Below, piece by piece: positions 31,976-39,776 of a stretch of 64,000 bases of DNA. A program made the position numbers and the translations under genes. How positions within the stretch are numbered: position 1 is the first letter of the stretch; every line of letters starts with the position of its first letter. Source of the stretch: JAXMAR01 sp046350295. Lineage in GTDB: Bacteria > Planctomycetota > Planctomycetia > Gemmatales > Gemmataceae. The stretch spans positions 62,001-126,000 of the forward strand of contig JAXMAR010000018.1 of NCBI GenBank assembly GCA_046350295.1, written 5' to 3'. The notes under the pieces are model-generated. The model searched no databases, was not told where the DNA came from, and saw only the letters and a list, made by a program, of their open reading frames with translations.

Positions 31976-34900
31976 ATGCCGGACCGTTCCTTCGTCCATC
32001 TCCATTGCCACACGCACTACAGCCTTCTCGACGGCGCCAACCGCGTGCCTGAGCTTGTCGCCCATGTCAAGAAGCTCGGCATGAACGCCGTCTCCATGAC
32101 GGACCACGGCAACCTCTTCGGGGCCATCGAGTTCTACAAGGAGTGCACGGCCGCGGGCGTCAACCCGATCGTCGGCTACGAAGCGTACGTGGCGCCGGCG
32201 AAACGGGGCGAGCGCGAGGCGAAGCGGCGCGGCGAGGCGGGGTTTCATCTCACGCTGCTGGCCCAGAACGCGATCGGCTTCAAGAACCTCGTGAAGATGT
32301 CGTCCGTCGCCTACCTCGAGGGCTACCACTACGTCCCGCGCATCGACAAGGAGTTGCTCGAGGCCCACAAGGACGGCATCATCTGCCTCTCGGGCTGCGC
32401 CTCCAGCGAGTTCTCCGAGTTCATCCTCAAGGACCAGATGGACGAGGCGACAGAGCTGGCCGGCTGGTTCGCCAAGCTCTTCGGCAAGAACTTCTACGTC
32501 GAGATCCAGAACAACGGCCTCGATATTCAAAAGCGCTGCGCCGAGGGGGCGATCGACATTGCGAACCGGCTCGGCTTGCCGCTGGTGGCGACATCCGACG
32601 CGCATTACCTCAAGCAGGAGGACGCGTTTCCGCACGACGTGCTCCTCTGCATCAACACCGGCCGGACGCTGAAGGACGAGAACCGGATGCGCTACGGCAG
32701 CGACCAGTTCTACGTGCGGCCGCCGGAGGAGATGTACAAGCTGTTTCCGGGGCACGAGGCGGCGGTGCAGCGGTCGCAGGAGATCGCGAACGGCGTCGAC
32801 ATCAAGCTCGACTTCAAGGCGCGGCACTTCCCCGTCTTCACGCCCCCCAGGGGAAAGAAGCCGGAGACGTATCTGAAGGAGCTGTGCGAAGCGGGATTGG
32901 AGGAGCGTTACGGGGCGACGGCGCCGAAGGAGGCGCAGGCGCGGATGGCGGAGGCGCGGAAGCGGCTCGACCTTGAGCTGGGCGTCATCAACAAGATGGG
33001 CTTCGCCAGCTATTTCCTCATCGTCTGGGATTTCGTCCGCTTCGCCATCAGCAAGAACATCCCGGCCAGCGCCCGCGGCTCGGCGTGCGGCGCCATCGTC
33101 AGCTATGTACTCAAGCTGAGCCACGTCTGCCCGATCGAGTACGACCTGCTGTTCGAGCGCTTCCTCGACCCGAACCGCAGCGAGGCGCCCGATATCGACA
33201 TCGACTTCTGCCAGGACCGTCGCGAGGAAGTCATCCAGTACGTCCGCGAGAAGTACGGCGAGAGCAGCGTCGCCCAGATCGGCACCTTCGGCACGCTCGC
33301 GGCCAAGGCGGCCATCAAGGACGTAGGCCGGGTCATGGACATCCCGCTCGACCGCGTCATCCGGCTGACGGCGATGGTGCCGGCCGTGCTCAACATCACG
33401 CTCGAAGAAGCGCTGCAGCAGTCGCCTGACCTGCGTCGCGAATACGACAACGACGCCGACATCCACAAGCTGATCGACACGGCGATGAAGCTGGAGGGGA
33501 CCAATCGCCAGGCGGGAACGCACGCGGCGGGGGTCGTCATCGCCAACGGGCCGATCACGGATTACGTGCCGGTGCAGCGGGTGCTGCGCAAGGGGTACGA
33601 CAACGGCAATCGCGGCGGCGAGGCGGTGCTGACCACGCAATGGGTGATGGGGGACCTCGAAAAGGTCGGCATGCTGAAGATGGACTTCCTCGGCCTGCGG
33701 ACGCTGACCGTGGTCGAGAACACGTTCAAGTTGATCGTCAAGGATCGCGTTCTCGGTCGGAGCGGCACGCGGGGAACACCGGGAAACAAGCCGCTGAGCG
33801 AGTGGCGTGAGCCGGCTTTCCATGACGCCATCGAAGCGATCAAGGACAGTGACCCGCGCACCTATGACCTGCTCACGCGCGAGCTGAAGGGCATCCCGCT
33901 CGACGACAAGGCGACCTTCGCGCTGTTGCAAAAGGGAGACGCCAAGGGCGTGTTCCAGATGGAGTCCGACGGCATCCGCGAGCTCCTGAAGCGGATGAAG
34001 CCGGACAACGTGCGCGACCTGATCGCGACCAACGCCCTCTATCGCCCCGGACCCTTGGGCGGCGGCATGGTCGACGCCTACGTCAACCGCAAGCACGGCC
34101 GCGAGAAACCGGTCTACGAGCACGCGGTGATGGAGGAGGTGCTGGCGGAGACCTACGGCGTGCTCATCTATCAAGAGCAGGTGATGCGCGTCCTCAACCG
34201 GCTGGGCGGCATCGAGCTGGCCAGCGCGTACGCCTGCATCAAAGCGATCAGCAAGAAAAAGCAGGAGATCATCGACGAGCGGCGCGTGCAGTTCGTCAAG
34301 GGGGCGACGGCGCAGGGCCTCGACGAGGCGACGGCGGTCAAGATCTGGGACCTCATCGTCCAGTTCGCCGGCTATGGCTTCAACAAGTCGCATAGCGCCG
34401 CTTATGCCCTGCTCGGTTACCAGACGGGTTATCTGAAGACGCACTACACGCCCGAGTTCATGGCCGCCCTCCTTTCGAGCGAGATCGAGGACAGCAACAA
34501 GCGCGACCTGATGGTGCAGCACATCGAGGACGCCAAGAAGCTCGGCGTCGAGGTGCTGCCGCCGGACGCGCAGACGTGCGAGCCGGATTTCACCGTCGAA
34601 GGAGGCAAGATCCTGTTCGGCCTGTGCGCCGTCAAGGGGCTGGGGCGCGGGGCGGCGGAGGAGATTCGCCGCGTGCGCATCGCCGGGGGCCCGTTCAAGG
34701 ACATCTTCGATTTCTGCGAGCGCATCGATCACAAGCAGGTCCCCAAGGCCGCGATCGAGAAGCTGATCAAGGCGGGCGGGCTCGACAGGCTGGGCGGGCA
34801 TCGGGCCCAGCTCTACGAGGCGCTGGGACGGGCCATGGAGTCGGCCGGGCAAACGCAGGAGGACAAGCGGCACGGCCAGGGGAACCTGTTCGAGACGTTC

Positions 34901-35638
34901 GGCGAGACAACCACGGAAGCGGCCGCGACCGTCGACGGCCTGCGCGACATCCCCGCGTGGCCGCCGGCGGAGCAACTGAAGTACGAGAAGGAGGCGCTCG
35001 ACTTCTACATCTCGAGCCATCCCTTGGCTCAGTTCCAGGACACGCTGGACCGCTTCGCCTCGACGAAGGTGAAGGACCTGTCCGGCATGGCGCCGAACCA
35101 GGAAATCTTCATGGGGGGCATGCTCACGCAGGTCCGCTTCATGAACACCAAGAAGGCGCGGAACGGCAACTCGCGCTACGTCCGCTGCAAGCTCGAAGAC
35201 TTCACCGGGGCCGCCGAGTGCGTGATGTGGCCGGACGACTACATCAAGTACAAGGACCTGATCGACGAGGACAGGATCGTCTTCGTGCAGGGGACGGTGG
35301 AGAAGAACCGCGAGGAACCGGGCCTGGTGCTGACGCGCGTCATGACCATGGAGCAGGGGCAGAAGGAGCGGACGACGGGACTGGTCCTCTTGATGAGCTT
35401 GAGGCAGCATCAGCCGCAACAGCTCGAAGCGATCGCCCAGGTGCTGCGGCGTTCGCAGGGAAACGTGCCGGTGTTCTTGCATGTGCAGGACGCGGCGGGC
35501 AAGTGGCTGAAGTTGAAGGCGAGCGATTCGTATCGCATCAACCCGGCGACGCTGGCAAAGCAGGATTTGGAAGTCATCCTCGGGCCGGGGCGCGTCGAGT
35601 TCGCGCGGCAGGGGAGCTACAATGGGAATGGGCGGTGA
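31976..35638 (+). CDS. dnaE: DNA polymerase III alpha subunit (DnaE1 type)
   Basis: The replicative polymerase subunit, 1220 residues (E. coli DnaE 1160). PHP domain at 1-205 or so (FVHLHCHTHYSLLDGANRVP, SMTDHGNLFGAIEFYKE). The palm aspartates are in PDIDIDFCQDRREEVIQYVR at about 405, with a third in LKMDFLGLRTL near 570. The finger region has GVFQMESDGIRELLKRMKPD and ALYRPGPLGGGMVDAYVNRK, and the beta-clamp/HhH region follows (AFMAALLSSEIE-like FMAALLSSEIEDSNKRDLMV). The C-terminal OB fold begins near 1043 (EIFMGGMLTQVRFMNTKKAR). The first PHP histidines are kept, so the domain may retain metal binding. A parDE-like pair follows 72 bases later. Confidence 0.97.
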   Translation: MPDRSFVHLHCHTHYSLLDGANRVPELVAHVKKLGMNAVSMTDHGNLFGAIEFYKECTAAGVNPIVGYEAYVAPAKRGEREAKRRGEAGFHLTLLAQNAIGFKNLVKMSSVAYLEGYHYVPRIDKELLEAHKDGIICLSGCASSEFSEFILKDQMDEATELAGWFAKLFGKNFYVEIQNNGLDIQKRCAEGAIDIANRLGLPLVATSDAHYLKQEDAFPHDVLLCINTGRTLKDENRMRYGSDQFYVRPPEEMYKLFPGHEAAVQRSQEIANGVDIKLDFKARHFPVFTPPRGKKPETYLKELCEAGLEERYGATAPKEAQARMAEARKRLDLELGVINKMGFASYFLIVWDFVRFAISKNIPASARGSACGAIVSYVLKLSHVCPIEYDLLFERFLDPNRSEAPDIDIDFCQDRREEVIQYVREKYGESSVAQIGTFGTLAAKAAIKDVGRVMDIPLDRVIRLTAMVPAVLNITLEEALQQSPDLRREYDNDADIHKLIDTAMKLEGTNRQAGTHAAGVVIANGPITDYVPVQRVLRKGYDNGNRGGEAVLTTQWVMGDLEKVGMLKMDFLGLRTLTVVENTFKLIVKDRVLGRSGTRGTPGNKPLSEWREPAFHDAIEAIKDSDPRTYDLLTRELKGIPLDDKATFALLQKGDAKGVFQMESDGIRELLKRMKPDNVRDLIATNALYRPGPLGGGMVDAYVNRKHGREKPVYEHAVMEEVLAETYGVLIYQEQVMRVLNRLGGIELASAYACIKAISKKKQEIIDERRVQFVKGATAQGLDEATAVKIWDLIVQFAGYGFNKSHSAAYALLGYQTGYLKTHYTPEFMAALLSSEIEDSNKRDLMVQHIEDAKKLGVEVLPPDAQTCEPDFTVEGGKILFGLCAVKGLGRGAAEEIRRVRIAGGPFKDIFDFCERIDHKQVPKAAIEKLIKAGGLDRLGGHRAQLYEALGRAMESAGQTQEDKRHGQGNLFETFGETTTEAAATVDGLRDIPAWPPAEQLKYEKEALDFYISSHPLAQFQDTLDRFASTKVKDLSGMAPNQEIFMGGMLTQVRFMNTKKARNGNSRYVRCKLEDFTGAAECVMWPDDYIKYKDLIDEDRIVFVQGTVEKNREEPGLVLTRVMTMEQGQKERTTGLVLLMSLRQHQPQQLEAIAQVLRRSQGNVPVFLHVQDAAGKWLKLKASDSYRINPATLAKQDLEVILGPGRVEFARQGSYNGNGR

Positions 35639-35710
35639 CCCGCTAGCCTACATGGTGAAGGTATCCGGCGCCCGGTCTTTGCGGCGGCACGTGAGCACCT
35701 GGAGACGAGG

Positions 35711-35962
35711 ATGATTATTCAACTTCCAAGCGATCTAGAAGCGTTCGTGGACGCCCGCGCCCGAGCGAGCGGAGCGCGCCCGGAGGATTTCATCGTCGAC
35801 TTGCTCCGGACGCTGAAGGAATCGCGCGCCGAGCTCGAGGCGAAACTGCTGGAAGGCGTGGACGATCTCGACCGGGGCGAAGGCAGAGCCATGCAAGCGA
35901 GCGATTGGGAGGCGCTGCGGCGTCGGGTGCGCGAGCGGTTCGGCGAGGATGAACAACCTTGA
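35711..35962 (+). CDS. Antitoxin-like protein of a parDE-type pair
   Basis: 83 residues starting MIIQLPSDLEAFVDARARAS, a short strand-helix-helix layout like ribbon-helix-helix antitoxins, then GARPEDFIVDLLRTLKESRA and a charged C-terminal helix (DWEALRRRVRERFGEDEQP) suited to wrapping the toxin. GGAGACGAGG precedes the ATG. Its stop overlaps the next start as TTGA. As antitoxin it would also repress the operon, but no clear palindromic operator is visible in the 72 bases upstream. Confidence 0.78.
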   Translation: MIIQLPSDLEAFVDARARASGARPEDFIVDLLRTLKESRAELEAKLLEGVDDLDRGEGRAMQASDWEALRRRVRERFGEDEQP

Positions 35963-36267
35963 GCCGCATCATCGTCCGCTCTCCGCGAACCGAAGCGGAT
36001 CTGGAGGAGATCCTCGACTATCTGGGGCGCCAGAGTGCCCAGCTCGCCTATCGTTTTCTGAGGATGGCTGAAACGACCTTCGCTTTCCTTGCGAAGTCTT
36101 CTGATCCTGGATCTCCGTTCGACGGCGCTGAGCCTCGGCTTGCCAATCTGCGTTACTGGCCTATCAAGAGATTCCCCAATCATCTTGTTTTCTTCCGGAC
36201 GACGGAAACCGAACTACAGATCGTGCGCGTGCTGCATGGCGCCAGGAATCTGGAAGCGATCTTGTAG
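35959..36267 (+). CDS. ParE/RelE-family toxin
   Basis: 102 residues with a TTG start inside the antitoxin stop (TTGA). The RelE/ParE fold is seen in IIVRSPRTEADLEEILDYLG, helix QLAYRFLRMAETTFAFLAKS, RLANLRYWPIKRFPNHLVFF and the last strand LQIVRVLHGARNLEAIL. The R-x-x-P-I-x-x-F-P-N-H-L-V-F pattern is that of ParE (gyrase poison) proteins rather than RelE mRNases. All core strands are present, so it may be active. Confidence 0.87.
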   Translation: MSRIIVRSPRTEADLEEILDYLGRQSAQLAYRFLRMAETTFAFLAKSSDPGSPFDGAEPRLANLRYWPIKRFPNHLVFFRTTETELQIVRVLHGARNLEAIL

Positions 36268-36479
36268 CGTTGTATCGCCGCCTCGGCGACGCGGCCCATG
36301 GCGAGGCAGGTGAAAAGGAACGTCTGGCGCGTCTTGTACGCCAATCCTTGCGACTACACTCGCATTTTTTCGCCACGGCCCTAATCCCGGCAAGGAACCG
36401 TGAAAAACGCCGCTCTTTTTTCTTGATCGGCCTTCGCTGGGGACCTCACAATGCAGCCTCTCGCCCGGGAGGCGCCCGC

Positions 36480-38147
36480 ATGGATCCCTTGCAACCGCTG
36501 GTGATCACGGTACACGGCATCAATTCCGACGGCGAATGGCAGGACTTGGTGGAGCCGATTCTCGAGCCGCACTGTCATTGCGAGCCGATCCGCTATCGCG
36601 CGTACCGCTGCTTCGGGGCGTTGCGTCAGTTCGTCGGGCCGTGGAGCCTGCGCGTTTCGTTCTTTGCCCTGGGGGCGATGCTGGGGGACGCCGCGGCGCC
36701 GGCGACGCCGCTGGCGCTCTCTGTCCTCGGCGGCTTCGCGGCGTTGATGGCGGTCCTGTCGATCTGGCCGACGCCGCGGACCGCGAGTCAGGAGCTTCTG
36801 TATCTAAGCGTCGCGCTGGGCGCCGGTTTCTTGCTCCAGCGGTTGTGGCTGCGGGGACAGGCGTGTCCCTTTCGCCTGGAGTGGGCGCTCGTTCTCTGGA
36901 CCGCGGCCCTGGCGCTGGGCGTGACCATGGAGATCGTCACCCACGCGTACGGGGCGAGCGCCTGGATCTGGCAGATCGTCGGTCTGTCGCTTTTCCTTCT
37001 GAGCTTGATCGTGCCGCTCTTGACGACCGCGTTCCGCGCCCCGTGGAGCTGGACGGCGGCCAGGGCCTACCTCCTGGTCCTCGCGCTGCTTGCCGCGCCG
37101 TGGGAGGCCGCCTGGACGCGGCGTTCACTGCTGCGGTGGTTCGAGGCGCAGGTGCTCGAGAAGATCGCCGACCACCGCGCCCTGGCGCCGGAACTCGATC
37201 CCCCGGCCCCGGTCCACATCATCGCCCACAGCTTCGGTACCTATCTGACGGGCATGACACTGCGGCGCCACGCCCACAACGGGCTGCGCGTGGGTCGGGT
37301 GATCCTGGTCGGCAGCGTCCTGGCGCGGGACTATCCCTGGCACGAGCTCGCGGACGGCGTCGAAATCTTCAAACAGGTGCGGAACGAAGCCGGCGGTCGC
37401 GACATCGTGGTGACACTCGCGGGCTGCGCCGCCTGGATTTCCTCGACCCTGGAGCTGGGCCGCGCGGGCCGGCACGGCTTTGTCGAGGAGCCGGAAGCGC
37501 CGGTCCACGGAGTGAGCCATCCCCTGGAGCACTGCGAGCAGTGCTTGGCGCCGTCGCAGGAGGGGCGGCGCCTGGTCCACAACGTGAAGCTGCCGACGTT
37601 CCGGCACAGCGACGCGTTTCTGGTGCTGGAGCGCGTGAGCGCGTTCTGGCTCCCCTGGCTGTGCGAGCGCGAGGCGGGGGAGTTCTGGGACTTTCGCCGC
37701 CTGTGCGTGCAGGCCACGATCTACGAAGCGCTGCTCGCCCAGGGTCTGATGCGGGACCGCGGGCGCGGCCAGAAGATGCTGCTGGCGCTGACCGATCAGC
37801 TGAAGGGGCGCGTGTGGACCTGGACGCAGGGCCGGCGCCCGGGCGTGACCTTCGGTCAATACGTGCTGCTCATGGCCCAGTCCGCGCTGGCGGCGCGGGT
37901 GGGGGGCAGGTTGGGGCGGCGACTGAGCGCGGTGGAAGAGGCGACGATCTTGAAGCGCGCGGCGGAGCGGTTGGACGCGATCCTGGCGAAGCTGCGGCGC
38001 CGGGTTTACGACGGGCACCTGTTGGCGCGGGAGATGATGCGCCACGGGCCGCGCGCGCTGTCGGTCGAAGAGAAACACCAGCTGCGCAGCCTCGAGCCGG
38101 TGACGGCGGTCTTGCAGGTAATCCAGGCCGGGTTTAACGTGAGGTAA
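36480..38147 (+). CDS. Membrane-embedded alpha/beta hydrolase-like protein, coupled to an ECF sigma factor
   Basis: 555 residues from the ATG at 36,480 (GGGAGG before it). The first strand and oxyanion loop are LVITVHGINSDGEW (7-20). The nucleophile elbow HIIAHSFGTYLTG puts the serine at 251. Between them lies an insertion of about 155 residues rich in membrane helices (for example LRVSFFALGAMLG, PLALSVLGGFAALMAVLSIW, LLYLSVALGAGFLLQ, WALVLWTAALALGVTM, IWQIVGLSLFLLSLIVPLL, AYLLVLALLAAPW). Residues 280-555 include cysteines and long basic helices (RLDAILAKLRRRVYDGHLLA). Its stop and the sigma-factor start share one base (TAATG). Lipase, esterase or non-enzymatic sensor roles are possible. Confidence 0.7.
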   Translation: MDPLQPLVITVHGINSDGEWQDLVEPILEPHCHCEPIRYRAYRCFGALRQFVGPWSLRVSFFALGAMLGDAAAPATPLALSVLGGFAALMAVLSIWPTPRTASQELLYLSVALGAGFLLQRLWLRGQACPFRLEWALVLWTAALALGVTMEIVTHAYGASAWIWQIVGLSLFLLSLIVPLLTTAFRAPWSWTAARAYLLVLALLAAPWEAAWTRRSLLRWFEAQVLEKIADHRALAPELDPPAPVHIIAHSFGTYLTGMTLRRHAHNGLRVGRVILVGSVLARDYPWHELADGVEIFKQVRNEAGGRDIVVTLAGCAAWISSTLELGRAGRHGFVEEPEAPVHGVSHPLEHCEQCLAPSQEGRRLVHNVKLPTFRHSDAFLVLERVSAFWLPWLCEREAGEFWDFRRLCVQATIYEALLAQGLMRDRGRGQKMLLALTDQLKGRVWTWTQGRRPGVTFGQYVLLMAQSALAARVGGRLGRRLSAVEEATILKRAAERLDAILAKLRRRVYDGHLLAREMMRHGPRALSVEEKHQLRSLEPVTAVLQVIQAGFNVR

Positions 38148-38695
38148 TGGCTGACGACGCCGAGGCCCTGAAGGACGTGCTGGAAAGGCTGGCGCGGGCG
38201 CCCCAGGAGCCGGCCGCCTGGCGCGAGCTGCACCGTCTGACGGCGCCACTCGTGATCGGCATGCTGTACCGCCGGCTGGGGGACGCGGCGCACTCCGAAG
38301 ACGCGGCCCAGGAGGTGTTCCTGCGCCTGGCGCGCTACGCGCCGTTCAAGGACCTCAAGGCGCCGGAGACGTTCCGGCGCTATCTCTGGTCGGTCTGCCG
38401 CAACACGGCGCGCGACTACTGGCGGCGCCGGCTGCGCGACGCCCAGCGCGAAGTCCCGCTGAGCGAGGAGCCGCCGACCGGCGCGGGCTCGCCGGAGGAG
38501 GCGGCGCAGCTCGATGAGTCGCTCGAGGTCATTTGCGGCCGGCTCGACCCGACGGATCGCACGCTTCTGCTCCTGGTGCTGCGTGGGACCCGGCTGCCGG
38601 AAATCGCGTCCAAGCTGGGACTTAGCTACGCCAACGCGGGTGTGCGGCTGCACCGGCTGCGGCGCCGGATTCAGGCGTTTCTGGGAAAACCGTGA
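38147..38695 (+). CDS. ECF-type RNA polymerase sigma factor
   Basis: 182 residues. Sigma region 2 is at about 25-95 (LTAPLVIGMLYRRLGDAAHS, EDAAQEVFLRLARYAPFKDL, FRRYLWSVCRNTARDYWRRR). A linker follows (SEEPPTGAGSPEEAAQLDES), then region 4 at about 125-180 (LDPTDRTLLLLVLRGTRLPE, IASKLGLSYANAGVRLHRLR). It should direct transcription from a small regulon. The start overlaps the hydrolase stop, so translation is coupled, which is unusual and suggests that the hydrolase controls or senses for it. The putative anti-sigma gene is 118 bases downstream. Confidence 0.92.
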   Translation: MADDAEALKDVLERLARAPQEPAAWRELHRLTAPLVIGMLYRRLGDAAHSEDAAQEVFLRLARYAPFKDLKAPETFRRYLWSVCRNTARDYWRRRLRDAQREVPLSEEPPTGAGSPEEAAQLDESLEVICGRLDPTDRTLLLLVLRGTRLPEIASKLGLSYANAGVRLHRLRRRIQAFLGKP

Positions 38696-38813
38696 TCGCG
38701 CGTTTCTTTCTGTAAAACCGCGGCCGCCGCGGAGGTATAGGAAGGTAGAGAACGAGGCTTCTCGATGGGGCAACCCTGAGGGCCTCAGAGCAGCCCCTGA
38801 GAGCGAGGCGATC

Positions 38814-39521
38814 ATGGCGATCAAGCATACCAAGCCCGAGACTCTGGTTGGCCCGGAGACGGATACGATCGAAGTCGCCCCCCTCGTGCCCGAGCGGCCC
38901 GAGCCGCCGGAGATCGTCGCGGCGGAGCCGTATGCCGCCATGCCGGCCATGCCGGCCATGCCGGCGCCCTCGATCCCGCTGATGGACGTCGGGGCGACGC
39001 TCGACGAGATCGCCTTTGCCGACGCAAATGATCTTGCGTCCGTCTGCGAATTGCTGGCGCCTCCCGGCGGGACGGAGACCATGGCCGTCGCCGCGGAGGA
39101 GACCGTGGGCTTCGTGGAGGAAGTCATCGGCCCGACGCCCCGGCTGTGGGACCGCGGACTCGGCATCGCGCCTCCGAAGGCAGGGTTCGACACCGCGCTG
39201 GAGGAGACGCTGGGGGAGTTCGACTCCAGCCTCGCGATGGGTGAGGCGGGCTTGACAGCTGCGCGGGCGAAGATGATGGCCGCCATGCCGGGGGCCGCCT
39301 GTCTCTATCCGTATGAGATCGAGGAGTACGCGCGGACGGGCCGGTTGAGCGAGCCCAGGCAGCGTCATGTCGAAAGCTGCGCGGCGTGCGCCGGCGTGCT
39401 CGCGGTGCAGCGCCGCCTTCACCAGGAGGACGAGGTGAGCGACGCGCACTGGGAATTGCTGGCCGCCCTGGCCGGGCAGCGCCGCGGCGATGCGTCGGGT
39501 CTCCGCACATCCCGCTTCTAG
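38814..39521 (+). CDS. Putative anti-sigma factor with zinc-finger motif
   Basis: 235 residues. The N-terminal 65 are acidic and Pro-rich, with a tandem MPAMPAMPAP segment. The middle is Ala/Glu-rich and probably disordered or helical. Near the C-terminus EIEEYARTGRLSEPRQRHVE is followed by SCAACAGVLAVQRRLH. The H-x3-C-x2-C arrangement is the ZAS motif of anti-sigma factors, and its position after an ECF sigma gene fits. There is no membrane helix, so it would be a cytoplasmic, possibly redox-responsive regulator. In most families the ZAS domain is N-terminal; here it is C-terminal, which lowers confidence. Confidence 0.62.
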   Translation: MAIKHTKPETLVGPETDTIEVAPLVPERPEPPEIVAAEPYAAMPAMPAMPAPSIPLMDVGATLDEIAFADANDLASVCELLAPPGGTETMAVAAEETVGFVEEVIGPTPRLWDRGLGIAPPKAGFDTALEETLGEFDSSLAMGEAGLTAARAKMMAAMPGAACLYPYEIEEYARTGRLSEPRQRHVESCAACAGVLAVQRRLHQEDEVSDAHWELLAALAGQRRGDASGLRTSRF

Positions 39522-39776
39522 CCCTTCGAACGTCCCTTCCCGCATCGCACTTCTTTGCCATTGACCCTGCAAGCGGACGAAAAGGCGCGGCCGGGGCCGC
39601 GCCTAAAATATGAAGATTTTGCGCTTGAAATTCACTTCCGCTCCGCAGAAGATAGCACCACTCGCGGCAGGTCTTTTTCTCGTAAGTCCGTTCGCCCAAC
39701 GCCCTACATAGTCTTCCGTGTCGCTTTTCGGCCACGAGCCTTGGGTTGGATTCCACCTGTCTTTGTGAGAACGCCG

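Noticed and set aside
31484..35482. Minus-strand open frame of 1332 codons over dnaE
   Set aside because: dnaE on the plus strand shows every polymerase motif. The antisense product has no recognisable domain.
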